Shown here one piece after another: positions 23,338-30,968 of a stretch of 37,615 nt of DNA. This DNA comes from a virus: IMG/VR virus record IMGVR_UViG_3300043137_000155, positions 1 through 37,615 of that record; one strand, given 5' to 3'. Each line of letters opens with the position of its first letter. The first letter of the stretch is position 1. The translations under genes and the position numbers were made by a program. The notes below the pieces were generated by a model. That model was not told the DNA's origin. It saw only the letters and a list, made by a program, of their open reading frames with translations, and did not search any database.

Positions 23338-23469
23338 CTAACGATATGCTCCGCAAAGGTAAGCGGCAGCAATCAATATTAAGCAGATCCAAAAAGGTAA
23401 TTCATCTGGACAATGTGGAGAAACTACGGCGTAAATAACGCATAAAAATAAGAAAAGTAAGTCGAGCAT
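23338..23469 (-). CDS. 43-residue two-helix membrane protein
   Basis: A small frame fills the gap between the large terminase and the HTH gene. It starts 5 nt past the terminase stop (MLDLLFLFLCVIYAVVS) and ends in TAG 7 nt before the HTH ATG. The first 17 residues are a hydrophobic helix, HCPDELPF is a short loop, and WICLILIAAAYLCGAY is a second hydrophobic helix ending in a basic residue. The precise fit in the gap and the clean membrane pattern support it as a real gene. Function unknown; an extra holin-like or superinfection role is conceivable. No SD is clear. Confidence 0.55.
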   Translation of the reverse strand: MLDLLFLFLCVIYAVVSPHCPDELPFWICLILIAAAYLCGAYR

Positions 23470-23474
23470 GATGA

Positions 23475-24776
23475 TTATGTTTGCTGCCACTCTTGTCGGC
23501 GCTTCGGCCCTTCGGGTGAGCTGTAACCTGCGATGAGTCCAAGTCGATCCGCCTCGGCCATTGTCCTAACGCCATCGGCAACGTGAGAAGCCCATGTGTG
23601 CAGCGGCACATTGCGGACAATACCAGAGCTTGAATCGGGTGCCATCTCGTATGATTTGAGTCCTTTGACGCCAGTCTCGCAAGCAGGCAGCCTGAACTCA
23701 AAAGTCGGCATGAGTCCCATAACGTAATCAATGCCCTGCCAAACGTCAGGAATTACGGGAACAATGACCATGTTTGTGAAACCTGCAGCTCTTGCATCTG
23801 ACTCAAACGTGACGCCGTTGCGCTGAGTTTGCTTGGCATCGTGCGGAAGGTAGTGCTTGCCGTAGCTGTAGCCTTTGGCTTGCATATGAGCAAAACGCTC
23901 TGTCACGGTTAGCGGTAGGCCGATGTCGCAATCGATCCACCTGAAATGCCCGAATGCCGAACGCTGCCCATACCAAACGGTTGTATTGCGTGGTCCGCCG
24001 AGATCCCAGAATGTGTGAACAGGCGATCTGCCATCAATCGGAAACTCGCCAATTCTGCCCTCGGCTGCTGCTGCGGTCATGTAGCGGCCATAGATGGCGC
24101 TCTCGTTCGCGATGTTGAAATCACAGTAAAACTCTTGTCGAATCAAAGCTTCGGACATTCCTGATCTGCGCTCCTCATCAATGTCCTCAAGCGAAATGGC
24201 TCCCGTGTCTTCTACGCTGAGCACCTGCGTAAACCAAGTCGGGTTAGACTTTACGGTCTTGAGCAAATCGAAGAAATGATTTTCGCCCCTCGGAGTGCCG
24301 TTGAACCATGCAAAACCTCCGTTTTCTGCTAAGATCGGACGAGTGTAATCCCACGCCAATGGGTTCTGGTTTTGGTATTCGCTGAACACAACGCCGTAGT
24401 AGTTACCGCCGACCACGTCGAGGTTGTCAGTGCCTAGGATCTGGATCGTGGAGCCGTTAATAAGCTCAATACGCATGTCAGTTTGATTCGGCGGCTTCGC
24501 GAGCAGTTCCTTCGGGATGTGATCAATTACGCGCATTCCGTTGGTCACGTCTACGTTCATCCATAAAGCTTTCCTGCCTAGCGCAGCTGTAGGAAAATAA
24601 TACGCCAGATTGCATGGCTTCTCTACTGCTTTGGTGATCAATCGGTTAAAGCATAATTTGTCTTTGCCGGCGCGGCGATGGAACACCATCAGGCAACGCT
24701 TGTGCGAGTCCATGCCTCTCCACATATCGCGCTGGTAATCTCGCGGTTTAAACCTGTGCGGTAATTCGATTGTCAT
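23475..24776 (-). CDS. terL: Terminase large subunit
   Basis: This 433-residue protein carries both enzyme halves of the packaging motor. In the ATPase, the Walker A motif is HRRAGKDKL (residues 33-41), the Walker B-like motif is GVVFSE (128-133) and the coupling motif is FNGTPRG (158-164). In the RNase H-like nuclease, the acidic residues are in FWDLGG (D258), IDCDIG (near 282-284) and LPHDAK (D313). It pumps DNA into the prohead through the portal and cuts the concatemer. It is somewhat shorter than many TerL proteins (often 450-600). It starts by ATGA overlap with the small subunit. Confidence 0.92.
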   Translation of the reverse strand: MTIELPHRFKPRDYQRDMWRGMDSHKRCLMVFHRRAGKDKLCFNRLITKAVEKPCNLAYYFPTAALGRKALWMNVDVTNGMRVIDHIPKELLAKPPNQTDMRIELINGSTIQILGTDNLDVVGGNYYGVVFSEYQNQNPLAWDYTRPILAENGGFAWFNGTPRGENHFFDLLKTVKSNPTWFTQVLSVEDTGAISLEDIDEERRSGMSEALIRQEFYCDFNIANESAIYGRYMTAAAAEGRIGEFPIDGRSPVHTFWDLGGPRNTTVWYGQRSAFGHFRWIDCDIGLPLTVTERFAHMQAKGYSYGKHYLPHDAKQTQRNGVTFESDARAAGFTNMVIVPVIPDVWQGIDYVMGLMPTFEFRLPACETGVKGLKSYEMAPDSSSGIVRNVPLHTWASHVADGVRTMAEADRLGLIAGYSSPEGPKRRQEWQQT

Positions 24777-25138
24777 TCTTTGCGGATGATGATTTCCATT
24801 GTTCCATCAGTCTCAATTTTGTCAGGCTCATTCCAGCCATGCATTCGACCTAGCAGTTCAGCTGCACGCAATTGCTGTGGATCGGCTTCAATCGCACCAT
24901 CAACAACGTCCCAAATAAACTTCACAAGATCCTCTTTTTTTCGTTCAGTTTTCTCAGCTAGCCCAGAGCGAATCTCCGCAATGCGTTCCTTCATACCATG
25001 AATTACCATGAACTCAGCAGCGTGAGTGTCGGCATCTTTAGTTTTGCCAGTAGCCTGTCGCCACGCTTCGGAAGCATTTCCACAAATGCAGAAATTCTGT
25101 GCAAACTGTTCATGTTTAATGTTTTTCAGCGCAGGCAT
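24773..25138 (-). CDS. terS: Terminase small subunit
   Basis: This 121-residue protein lies directly before the large terminase and overlaps it by ATGA. The N-terminal half is a DNA-binding helix region of terminase_2 type (HEQFAQNFCICGNASEAWRQ, then ATGKTKDADTHAAEF), where the usual wording is sAtqAAirAGYS. The following coiled part has ERIAEIRSGLAEKTERKKED. The end contains AAELLGRMHGWNEPDKI. I chose the ATG at 25138 rather than the TTG 21 nt upstream. It would recognise the packaging site on viral DNA and hand it to the large subunit. Confidence 0.82.
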   Translation of the reverse strand: MPALKNIKHEQFAQNFCICGNASEAWRQATGKTKDADTHAAEFMVIHGMKERIAEIRSGLAEKTERKKEDLVKFIWDVVDGAIEADPQQLRAAELLGRMHGWNEPDKIETDGTMEIIIRKE

Positions 25139-25362
25139 AATTTCGGTAATGGCATCCAATATTTTAGTTCGTCCATCGTAGCTTGTTCATTCTCAAACCA
25201 ATAGTCGATTTTTTCATCTACCATTGACTGAGCGTTCAGAGATACGGTCACCCATTTCTCATCGTAACTGTTCCAGACTGCGACTAACGGCCACGGGTAG
25301 CCAAAGTCTCCGAGAATCATTATCCCATCTTTGGGAGCGGTTTCAGATGTTTTCCATTTCAT
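25126..25362 (-). CDS. DUF551-like small phage protein
   Basis: This 78-residue protein has the DUF551 pattern: W near the start, APKDGIMILGDFG, LVAVWNSYDEKWVTV, and the closing YWMPLPKL. These proteins are common in tailed phages and prophages, and their function is not known. It starts by ATGA overlap with DnaB and ends 13 nt inside the small terminase gene in another frame, tying replication and packaging genes into one transcript. Confidence 0.75.
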   Translation of the reverse strand: MKWKTSETAPKDGIMILGDFGYPWPLVAVWNSYDEKWVTVSLNAQSMVDEKIDYWFENEQATMDELKYWMPLPKLCLR

Positions 25363-26633
25363 ACGGGTATCTCCTTAAACGTAAATGTCGGCCCAGAAAA
25401 AGCAAGTGGCAGTGTCCAGTGCCGTGAGCCACCTCGGTTTTTGTCGCAGAATAGGTTACGCAGCGTGTCATCGGTGCCATCGCCGGTCTTGTTTTCCACC
25501 TTTGAAATCATAAACACACCGTCCGCATCCTGGCCAATTGCTCTCGACTCGCGGAGTTTTCCAGCATCGTTGAGCTGGGACGCTGTAAGGATGTGGGTGC
25601 CAGTGCGTTTAGCGACCTGCTTCATGCGCCGTGAGATGCGTGCGATGATCTCCTCCCTTGTCGCTCCCTTTCGACCTTCGTCTTCCATGAGTTGCAGGTA
25701 GTCCACCACTGCCACATCATAGCCTCCATGCTCAATGTCTGAAAGGATGTCAGATGCGCTCGCGGTATCGGTATTGACTAGATCGCAACCAAGCTCCGAA
25801 AGCTGCCTGATTGACCGTAAAAGCATCTCCTGCTGTGCTCGGCTTATAAGACCGCTGTAAAGCGCTCCGTTATCGACTCCGCTGTCCTCACACAGGAGAC
25901 GCATTGTCTGCTCCGTATTGGGCATTTCCAGCGAATACCAAGCCACTCTAGCGCCGGCAACTAGTGCGTTTCTCGCGCAATTCTGCATTATCGCAGATTT
26001 TCCATCACTCGGAAGTCCTGCGAACACTGTCACCCTGCCCTTTTGGAGTCCGCCGCATTTGGCATCAATCGTTGGGAAGCCAGTTGTAAAACCAGGTATC
26101 GCTCCGCCACGTTTCATTCGCTCCTCAATTTCGTCCATCGTTTGAGCTATAGCATCTTTGATCGTGATGCGTGCCAACTTGCGAACCACGGTATTCTCGA
26201 CTGCATCCATAGCCTCTTGCGCTTTGGCGATGGCATTGGCAATCGGTAACGACTCATCTGCAAATGCTGCCAGTGCTTTTTGGTGAGCTTCGATGTTTCG
26301 GCGTGCGAGGTATTTATCCTCAACAATGCTTTTGTATTGAGGGTAATTACTGGCATGCGGGACAAAGCAATAAAGCTCGGAGATGTAAGCGGCTCCACCG
26401 ACTGCATCCAACTCACCCTTGTTGCGGAAATGCTGAGTAAGTAGCGGTGCATCAATCGGTGAACCTGTATCGTAAAGCGTTACAAGTCCGGTGAAGATTT
26501 TCTTGTGAGCATCAGAGTGAAATGCGGAGACGTTGAGCGTGTTTCGAGCATCTCCAATGCGGTTAACAGGGTCTTGTAAGAAGCAGGAGAGCAGAGAGCT
26601 TTCGGCTTCGTTGGAATGAGGTAAGGTTAGCAT
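25359..26633 (-). CDS. dnaB: Replicative DNA helicase, DnaB family
   Basis: This 424-residue protein contains both DnaB domains. The N-terminal helical domain has NEAESSLLSCFLQDP and ISELYCFVPHASN. The RecA-like motor has Walker A GLPSDGKS (206-213), EMPNTEQTMRLL, Walker B VAVVDYLQLM, ASQLND, and the arginine-bearing LRESRAIGQDADGVFMI near the end. It unwinds the replication fork as a hexamer and recruits host primase and polymerase. I chose the ATG at 26633, which overlaps the upstream stop; a GTG 12 nt upstream is in frame. It lies directly after a DUF1376 gene, the likely loader or initiator. Confidence 0.92.
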   Translation of the reverse strand: MLTLPHSNEAESSLLSCFLQDPVNRIGDARNTLNVSAFHSDAHKKIFTGLVTLYDTGSPIDAPLLTQHFRNKGELDAVGGAAYISELYCFVPHASNYPQYKSIVEDKYLARRNIEAHQKALAAFADESLPIANAIAKAQEAMDAVENTVVRKLARITIKDAIAQTMDEIEERMKRGGAIPGFTTGFPTIDAKCGGLQKGRVTVFAGLPSDGKSAIMQNCARNALVAGARVAWYSLEMPNTEQTMRLLCEDSGVDNGALYSGLISRAQQEMLLRSIRQLSELGCDLVNTDTASASDILSDIEHGGYDVAVVDYLQLMEDEGRKGATREEIIARISRRMKQVAKRTGTHILTASQLNDAGKLRESRAIGQDADGVFMISKVENKTGDGTDDTLRNLFCDKNRGGSRHWTLPLAFSGPTFTFKEIPV

Positions 26634-27376
26634 ACAGATACCCACCTTCCGTTTACTGGGCCTAATTGTATTCCACCTGTAACGCTAGGCATTGGCTGTT
26701 TAGCAACAATGGCAATCGGTTTGTCTGCTGCTGCTTTGCCTAACCAGTTGAGAAAGAATCGACGTGATGGCGCTTTGTGATTCTTGATGCACCATGCACA
26801 AGCTTTCGAGTATTCCACATCAACATTGATCCCTTGATTGTTTGGATCAGTCTTGAGTGATGCCATCCACTCTTCGTCTGACATTTCAACTTTGACCTTT
26901 TTCTTAGAGTCTATAGAACTCTTACTGGCTAATGGTTTATGGTTATTGGTTATTGGTTTATGGTTGGTTGACGTTCCGTTGACGTTCTGTTGCAACGGTA
27001 ATTCAACGACCGTTGAACACTCGTTGAACGCCTGTTGACTATTTGTAACGCTAATGCGCTTGGCCGCTGATGCCTTTCCAGCCTTGCTTGCTTGTTCACG
27101 TTGAGCCTGATATGACTCCAACTCACGCTCAATTCGATTGTGAATGAGTAGCCCTTCCTGTTCTTTAAAGAATAAACGCGCTACTGATGAAACTGCATCG
27201 CGTTCAGCTTTGGAATTTGCTCGCACTATGCGGCAAAGCATTGCGTGATCAGCAGGAAGTCGCCGCTCGGTCGAGTAGTAGGAGTCCATTAGCAAACGAT
27301 AAACGCCATGTTCAACGATGCTTAAATGGGCTGTGTCGCGGTTATAATCGCCAACATGATGAGAGTAGTAGTGCAT
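26627..27376 (-). CDS. DUF1376 replication protein (probable helicase loader/initiator)
   Basis: This 249-residue protein has a clear DUF1376 domain at residues 1-100: MHYYSHHVGDYNRDTAHLSI, EHGVYRLLMDSYYSTERRLP and FFKEQEGLLIHNRIERELE. A basic linker with an AGKASAAKR motif follows, then a low-complexity region and a C-terminal part with YSKACAWCIKNHKAPSRRFF, as in DnaT/DnaD-like replication proteins. The gene pair DUF1376-DnaB is a recurrent phage replication module. It starts by TAATG overlap with the HNH gene. Host interaction is inferred, not seen. Confidence 0.82.
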   Translation of the reverse strand: MHYYSHHVGDYNRDTAHLSIVEHGVYRLLMDSYYSTERRLPADHAMLCRIVRANSKAERDAVSSVARLFFKEQEGLLIHNRIERELESYQAQREQASKAGKASAAKRISVTNSQQAFNECSTVVELPLQQNVNGTSTNHKPITNNHKPLASKSSIDSKKKVKVEMSDEEWMASLKTDPNNQGINVDVEYSKACAWCIKNHKAPSRRFFLNWLGKAAADKPIAIVAKQPMPSVTGGIQLGPVNGRWVSVC

Positions 27377-27828
27377 TACTTTGCTCCTTTCTTTGAGTTA
27401 CAACTTTTGCATAAGGTTTGAAGGTTACTAGGCCTATTGTCGCCGTGACGTTTCACAGGAATAATATGATCAATGCAAAGCTTTTCATTGCTGCCACAAT
27501 TTTTGCATTTTAATCCGTCTCTTTGAAAAATAAGACGCCTTAAAGACAAGGCGGAAATGGCAACATTGGCTTTCTTTCTTCTGACAAGATATGTTTTTTC
27601 TATTGCATCTAAAGCATCCGCCATGAGGCGAGCTGTCTTGTTTTTTTGAGAATACAGAATCTCTAATTGCTCAAGAGTTTTACTGATCTCAGCATCTACT
27701 TCACGACATGCAAAATTTGCGCGTGTAATAGCTAAATCCAACTCTGGCAAATGCTCATCAAATTTTTCTATTTTATAGATTTGAGAATGTAAATCTGCGC
27801 GTGTTAGTCTTAAATTTTCTTTATTCAT
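27376..27828 (-). CDS. HNH endonuclease
   Basis: This 150-residue protein has a helical first part, then an HNH nuclease at about residues 95-150: two zinc-binding pairs (KCKNCG and LCKSCN), the catalytic CIDHIIPVKRHGDN and the NLQTLC helix. I chose the ATG at 27828; a TTG 6 nt upstream is also in frame. In phages, small HNH genes are either free-standing homing nucleases or packaging-associated enzymes. This one sits among replication genes, far from terminase, which favours a homing type. The 135-nt structured gap lies directly in front of it. Confidence 0.85.
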   Translation of the reverse strand: MNKENLRLTRADLHSQIYKIEKFDEHLPELDLAITRANFACREVDAEISKTLEQLEILYSQKNKTARLMADALDAIEKTYLVRRKKANVAISALSLRRLIFQRDGLKCKNCGSNEKLCIDHIIPVKRHGDNRPSNLQTLCKSCNSKKGAK

Positions 27829-27835
27829 AAACAAG

Positions 27836-27960
27836 GCGCCCCAGTATTCCGAGGATTGGAAACCGTATTGCGCGGCGTCCTCGAAAGCTGGGGCGTTTTA
27901 TTTCGTTGTTCATGTTGCAATAATTTATCCAGCCGTTTCCACGCGGCTGCCTTGCGGCAA
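27836..27960 (-). ncRNA. Candidate structured RNA between two HNH genes
   Basis: This stretch has no coding frame. On the minus strand it can fold in order into TGCC-GCAA-GGCA (GNRA-type loop), an adjoining AGCCG...CGGCT stem, and a long hairpin. The long hairpin closes with CGCCCCAG/CTGGGGCG (27837-27844 with 27888-27895) and has an inner CGAGGA/TCCTCG stem (27850-27855 with 27878-27883). On the plus strand the outer stem is followed by TTTTA, but no plus-strand gene is present. It is neither a tRNA nor a classic minus-strand terminator. Confidence 0.45.
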
Positions 27961-27969
27961 TGGATGCTA

Positions 27970-28479
27970 TTAGGCAGTAACTGCCAAGCAAGTGGTTTTT
28001 AGCGATGGGTGATTGATGATGTGAGACATCGTTCCTTTTGAGCTTATGCCAAAATGTGTCATCGCTGCTTTGAAGCCATGCTCTTTGAAGTAAGCATAGA
28101 CAGCAGGATAATCGTGTTTAATCAAATGCTTTGCAGCATGCTTTGCGTGTTGCAGCCTAGCCTCTGGTGATCTGTCCATCATATTTTGTGACTGCGTTCC
28201 AATCGCAATGTTGTCGTAATGATTATTCTGCGAATTGCCATCAAGATGACGACAGACTAATCCTGGCGCATACATTGCCCGTCCGTATTTGTGAAACGCC
28301 TGGAGCCGATGCAGGTTAATGTTTCGACGACGAATCTTCGGCCCGAATGAGAATCGATAGTAGCCTTTGTAGAGGTGATATTTCACTGGCTGCCAATTCC
28401 AGGTGACCGTCAATCCATCGGTGGAAATTCGGTAGCCCATTTCATAGGCTCGCTCCTCTGACCTAAGTTCTTCGCTCAT
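27970..28479 (-). CDS. HNH homing endonuclease-like protein
   Basis: This 169-residue protein has an N-terminal part with YRISTDGLTVTWNWQPVKYH (a NUMOD4-like strand set). The HNH core follows: NLHRLQAFHKYG, then VCRHLDGNSQNNHYDNIAIG and TQSQNMMDRS. The C-terminal part AYFKEHGFKAAMTHFGIS is a helix-turn-helix that probably binds DNA. The layout fits free-standing homing endonucleases of phages. The start at 28479 is set by the SD AGGAA 5-6 nt before it and by the ATGA overlap with the upstream gene; the longer frame would need a TTG. Its mobility in this genome is inferred only. Confidence 0.82.
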   Translation of the reverse strand: MSEELRSEERAYEMGYRISTDGLTVTWNWQPVKYHLYKGYYRFSFGPKIRRRNINLHRLQAFHKYGRAMYAPGLVCRHLDGNSQNNHYDNIAIGTQSQNMMDRSPEARLQHAKHAAKHLIKHDYPAVYAYFKEHGFKAAMTHFGISSKGTMSHIINHPSLKTTCLAVTA

Positions 28480-29111
28480 GATTCCTGTGTGTCGTAGTGC
28501 CAATCATCACTGTCCTGCGTCTTCCATTTGGCGTAAGCCTCGCAGTTCCATTCGTCCACGTTCACGCGGTATTCTGGATGCACAGGAAACGGCTTCGTGC
28601 AGTGGCTAGGCTCATGCCATTTCAGTCGATTGTTAGGCTGGATCGCAAACTCACCGCAGTCGAGAGCAATAAAGTGACCTGACTTGTGCTCTTCAGGATG
28701 GATTGCCAAGCTTAGATCGGCTCCATGAGTATAGTCTGGGCCCCATTGCAGAGTCCAAAGGTAAATGCCTTCGACCCATTTACCGTCTTTAAGGTGAACC
28801 GAGACGCGCAGGCCGCTCAAGAAATTAATCTCAACAATGCTGAAATTTGCACTGAACGAGTTCCAAAGCTGGAGATGATGAAACGGATGTTCATGCTCAT
28901 GCTCGTAATCATGAAGCGCATGGATCGGTAGCTTGTCACGAAGCGCACCGTTTTCTAAGAGCACTTGAAACAAAGCGCATGAGCCTGGTATTGATCTCAC
29001 CGAAACGGCAACTCCCTTTTCGTATTGGCCTTTGTGAGCCTCATCGTTAGTCATGAACTCACGGCGGACGAGCACTTTCAATGGAGGTATTGATGATTCG
29101 TGTAATGGCAT
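28476..29111 (-). CDS. Conserved-looking hypothetical protein, histidine-rich segment
   Basis: This 211-residue protein has VAVSVRSIPGSCALFQVLLE, NGALRDKLPIHALHDYEHEH and FHHLQLWNSFSANFSIVEIN near the middle. YLWTLQWGPDYTHGADLSLA and GEFAIQPNNRLKWHEPSHC follow. It is rich in His and Trp and has no TM or signal segment. I recognise the VRS-alphabeta-LENGALxDKLPIHAL pattern from other phage genomes but not its function. An AGGAA SD 5-6 nt before the ATG at 29111 supports the first Met. Confidence 0.65.
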   Translation of the reverse strand: MPLHESSIPPLKVLVRREFMTNDEAHKGQYEKGVAVSVRSIPGSCALFQVLLENGALRDKLPIHALHDYEHEHEHPFHHLQLWNSFSANFSIVEINFLSGLRVSVHLKDGKWVEGIYLWTLQWGPDYTHGADLSLAIHPEEHKSGHFIALDCGEFAIQPNNRLKWHEPSHCTKPFPVHPEYRVNVDEWNCEAYAKWKTQDSDDWHYDTQES

Positions 29112-29112
29112 C

Positions 29113-29301
29113 TTATTTCCTGATAGTTGTTTTCATTTTCTCAATCATGATGAGCGCGAGGCTGATGTCTGATTGCATTGATTTTATCTCGGTATTTGCT
29201 GCGTTGAGTTGGCTTTCTAAGTGCCTTGCTAAAATCCTCCAGTTGAAATCAGTTCTCACGCAGTGCAGGATAAATTCATCAGTTATTGGTGTGTCGCTCA
29301 T
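29113..29301 (-). CDS. Small helical protein (coiled coil)
   Basis: This 62-residue protein starts MSDTPITDEFILHCVRTDFN. Its C-terminal half is one amphipathic helix (LESQLNAANTEIKSMQSDIS). It starts by ATGA overlap at 29301; an ATG 6 nt upstream is also in frame. This kind of small SDTPxTD protein recurs in the early regions of phages. Its function is unknown. Confidence 0.6.
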   Translation of the reverse strand: MSDTPITDEFILHCVRTDFNWRILARHLESQLNAANTEIKSMQSDISLALIMIEKMKTTIRK

Positions 29302-29579
29302 TTGCATTTGTTGTGTTCGTTGATTGGATAATCCCGCAAAAACTTGGTGGCTTCATCTACCGCATTGACCTCGTTGTCTCGGATCTCGCGGATGAGTTCT
29401 TTTGCTGCGTTGAGTTCGCGTTCCAACTCAGCCCCACGTTTGATCATGTGATTTCGCGTAGATTTCTCTGAATCAAGTAAGTTCGTCATGTCGTGCAATG
29501 CTAGCACAACCGCGTCATACTCGCGTTTCTCGACGTATTCGACCAATCGGTCCCCGTCCATTTGTAAATAGGTCTTCAT
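29298..29579 (-). CDS. Small coiled-coil early protein
   Basis: This 93-residue protein has a strongly helical pattern (RLVEYVEKREYDAVVLALHD, then MIKRGAELERELNAAKELIR). It is followed by an acidic stretch and the end LRDYPINEHNKCK. It is linked to both neighbours by ATGA overlaps. Composition resembles its downstream neighbour, so the two may interact as coils. No family is recognised. Confidence 0.6.
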   Translation of the reverse strand: MKTYLQMDGDRLVEYVEKREYDAVVLALHDMTNLLDSEKSTRNHMIKRGAELERELNAAKELIREIRDNEVNAVDEATKFLRDYPINEHNKCK

Positions 29580-29809
29580 GCTGCTTTGTATTTAGATTTT
29601 TTGGTGACGACCAGTGGATAGTTGAGATCAAATGCCCACTTCCTCATGTCTTCGATATTGTAGCCGACACGGCGCTGTGCCTTTTCAATTGGGTAACCGT
29701 CGAGCATGATTGCATTGGCTCGTTTCAAGATTCTGCGCTTCTCATCGTTGGTTAGACTAGAATGGAGCGCATACTTTTTGCTACTAGTTTTGATTTCAGT
29801 TGTGTTCAT
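29576..29809 (-). CDS. Small basic protein, possible HTH
   Basis: This 77-residue lysine- and arginine-rich protein has the stretch SLTNDEKRRILKRANAIMLD followed by GYPIEKAQRRVGYNIEDMRK. This could be a helix-turn-helix with GYP as the turn, and the end LVVTKKSKYKAA is basic. It lies just past the SSB-like gene with a 13-nt gap and overlaps the next gene by ATGA. A DNA-binding role is a guess from composition. Confidence 0.55.
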   Translation of the reverse strand: MNTTEIKTSSKKYALHSSLTNDEKRRILKRANAIMLDGYPIEKAQRRVGYNIEDMRKWAFDLNYPLVVTKKSKYKAA

Positions 29810-29822
29810 TGTTTGTTGGATA

Positions 29823-30125
29823 TCAGAAAGGAATCTCGGAATTGTCTTCGATGTCCTGGGCTTGTGGTTGTGCGCGCTGGATGCTGCGAGTCGTTTGCTG
29901 CGGCGGTGGAGCCTTTTGGCCGATGCGTTTACCGTTGCCGATGTAGGGCATCTTCACGCCAGCATCGCGATCCTCTTTGGTGCAGTCCTGCTTGACCGAG
30001 TAGTCATTGCCATAGGTGTCTGGCGACTCGTTCTCGTAGACCACAAGGTCGAGGTAAGTTCCTTTTGCGCCTTTGTATAAACGGGATTTATCAATCTTGG
30101 TTACATCTAGTTTGATTTTGATCAT
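29823..30125 (-). CDS. Single-stranded DNA-binding protein-like
   Basis: This 100-residue protein has an OB-like strand set (MIKIKLDVTKIDKSRLYKG, TYLDLVVYENESPDTYGND, DYSVKQDCTKEDRDAG). A Gln/Pro-rich linker follows, ending in the acidic tip DNSEIPF, which resembles the C-terminal peptide by which bacterial SSBs bind their partners. It is shorter than host SSBs (about 170 residues), as often in phages. It lies in the recombination cluster with RusA and RecT and would coat ssDNA. It starts by ATGA overlap. Confidence 0.75.
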   Translation of the reverse strand: MIKIKLDVTKIDKSRLYKGAKGTYLDLVVYENESPDTYGNDYSVKQDCTKEDRDAGVKMPYIGNGKRIGQKAPPPQQTTRSIQRAQPQAQDIEDNSEIPF

Positions 30126-30415
30126 AGCTTTCTTTTCTTTAGTTTGGTTTTTGGTGTTGCTGCTGCGTTAAACAATGTCGTCACAACGTCAGGAGGGATG
30201 CAGTGCATTGAGCTACCGCATAACCAATTAACGATCTGGGACATTGGAATTTTTGATGCCTCGGCTAGGCGCTTGAGAGTGATCTCATTCCGCTTCATCT
30301 CGGCCTTGATTAGCCCAGCTAAAGAGCGAGACAAATTGTCCGCCTCTACTGTCTGCTGCTTAGCCGTTGCCCGTGATTTGGCTAATGCTCGGCGCATGGT
30401 TTGGATCTCGTTCAT
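30122..30415 (-). CDS. XRE-type helix-turn-helix protein
   Basis: This 97-residue protein has a helical, basic N-terminus and an HTH at about residues 44-66 (ITLKRLAEASKIPMSQIVNW) with the usual spacing of Cro/C1-type domains. A short helix and a lysine-rich tail (KTKLKKRKL) follow. It is linked by ATGA overlaps on both sides. It may regulate early or late transcription; in a genome without a visible lysogeny module a Cro-like or accessory role is likely. Its operator is not known. Confidence 0.72.
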   Translation of the reverse strand: MNEIQTMRRALAKSRATAKQQTVEADNLSRSLAGLIKAEMKRNEITLKRLAEASKIPMSQIVNWLCGSSMHCIPPDVVTTLFNAAATPKTKLKKRKL

Positions 30416-30783
30416 TCTTTTGTAATGGTAATTTCTACTCTCGGACGCTTTGCATCCTTATCGAACACTGGACGCTCAGGCCAGAGTGCTCGGTCATTGA
30501 CGATGATGCCAGCGTCTGCGATGCCATCCTCTGCTGCTTTAAGCGATGCCATGAAGTTGGATGGATCGGGAAAAGCTTTGGTCTTGAAAAAGGCTTTCGC
30601 GTTTAGCTTGGCCTTCTCCCAGCAAGGTCTGGATTCTTTAGCATTAAATAACGCGACCAATGATGCCGCATGAGCATGCCGTCTATAGCGGCTAACACAC
30701 TTTGCTTTCACCGCCCAGTGGCACCGAGCGTTTGGCGATAATATTCGCGGCGGCAGGTCGATGACGATTGTGATGGAGTTCAT
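30412..30783 (-). CDS. rusA: RusA-family Holliday junction resolvase
   Basis: This 123-residue protein fits RusA. It has an N-terminal strand with ITIVIDLPPRILSPNARCHW, the core FPDPSNFMASLKAAEDGIAD with acids at D73, E85/D86 and D90, then GIIVNDRAL and a C-terminal VEITITKE. RusA dimers cut four-way junctions, clearing branched replicating DNA before packaging. It lies among RecT and SSB-like genes and overlaps both neighbours by ATGA. Family length is about 120 residues, so it is complete. Confidence 0.88.
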   Translation of the reverse strand: MNSITIVIDLPPRILSPNARCHWAVKAKCVSRYRRHAHAASLVALFNAKESRPCWEKAKLNAKAFFKTKAFPDPSNFMASLKAAEDGIADAGIIVNDRALWPERPVFDKDAKRPRVEITITKE

Positions 30784-30968
30784 GAGTTCTCCTTTATGTA
30801 TTTCTGAAGCGCAGCGATTAGCTCTTGCTCAAAAGTAAAATTCATGTTGTCGCAACAGTATTCGATAATGCCTTCAATAAGTCCGGTCGTGCCGTGTTGC
30901 CTTTGCACTTCGTGCATTGTCTCAACAAAATCGACGGTAACGCTCACTTCAATATTGAGTTTATTCAT
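30780..30968 (-). CDS. Small acidic early protein
   Basis: This 62-residue protein has a strand-like start (MNKLNIEVSVTVDFVETMHE) and a helical rest with GTTGLIEGIIEYCCDNMNFT and a closing KYIKENS. It is linked to RusA by ATGA and to the gene before it the same way. It is not recognised. Confidence 0.55.
   Translation of the reverse strand: MNKLNIEVSVTVDFVETMHEVQRQHGTTGLIEGIIEYCCDNMNFTFEQELIAALQKYIKENS

Noticed and set aside
27837-27895. Plus-strand rho-independent terminator
   Set aside because: The outer stem is followed by TTTTA on the plus strand, but the loop is about 43 nt and no plus-strand gene exists to be terminated.
27836-27960. IscB/HEARO-type (OMEGA) RNA
   Set aside because: The neighbouring HNH proteins are too short and lack RuvC motifs, and the element is shorter than those RNAs.
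27836-27960. tRNA gene
   Set aside because: The 8-bp closing stem encloses a two-stem hairpin, not a cloverleaf, and there is no anticodon arm or T-loop.
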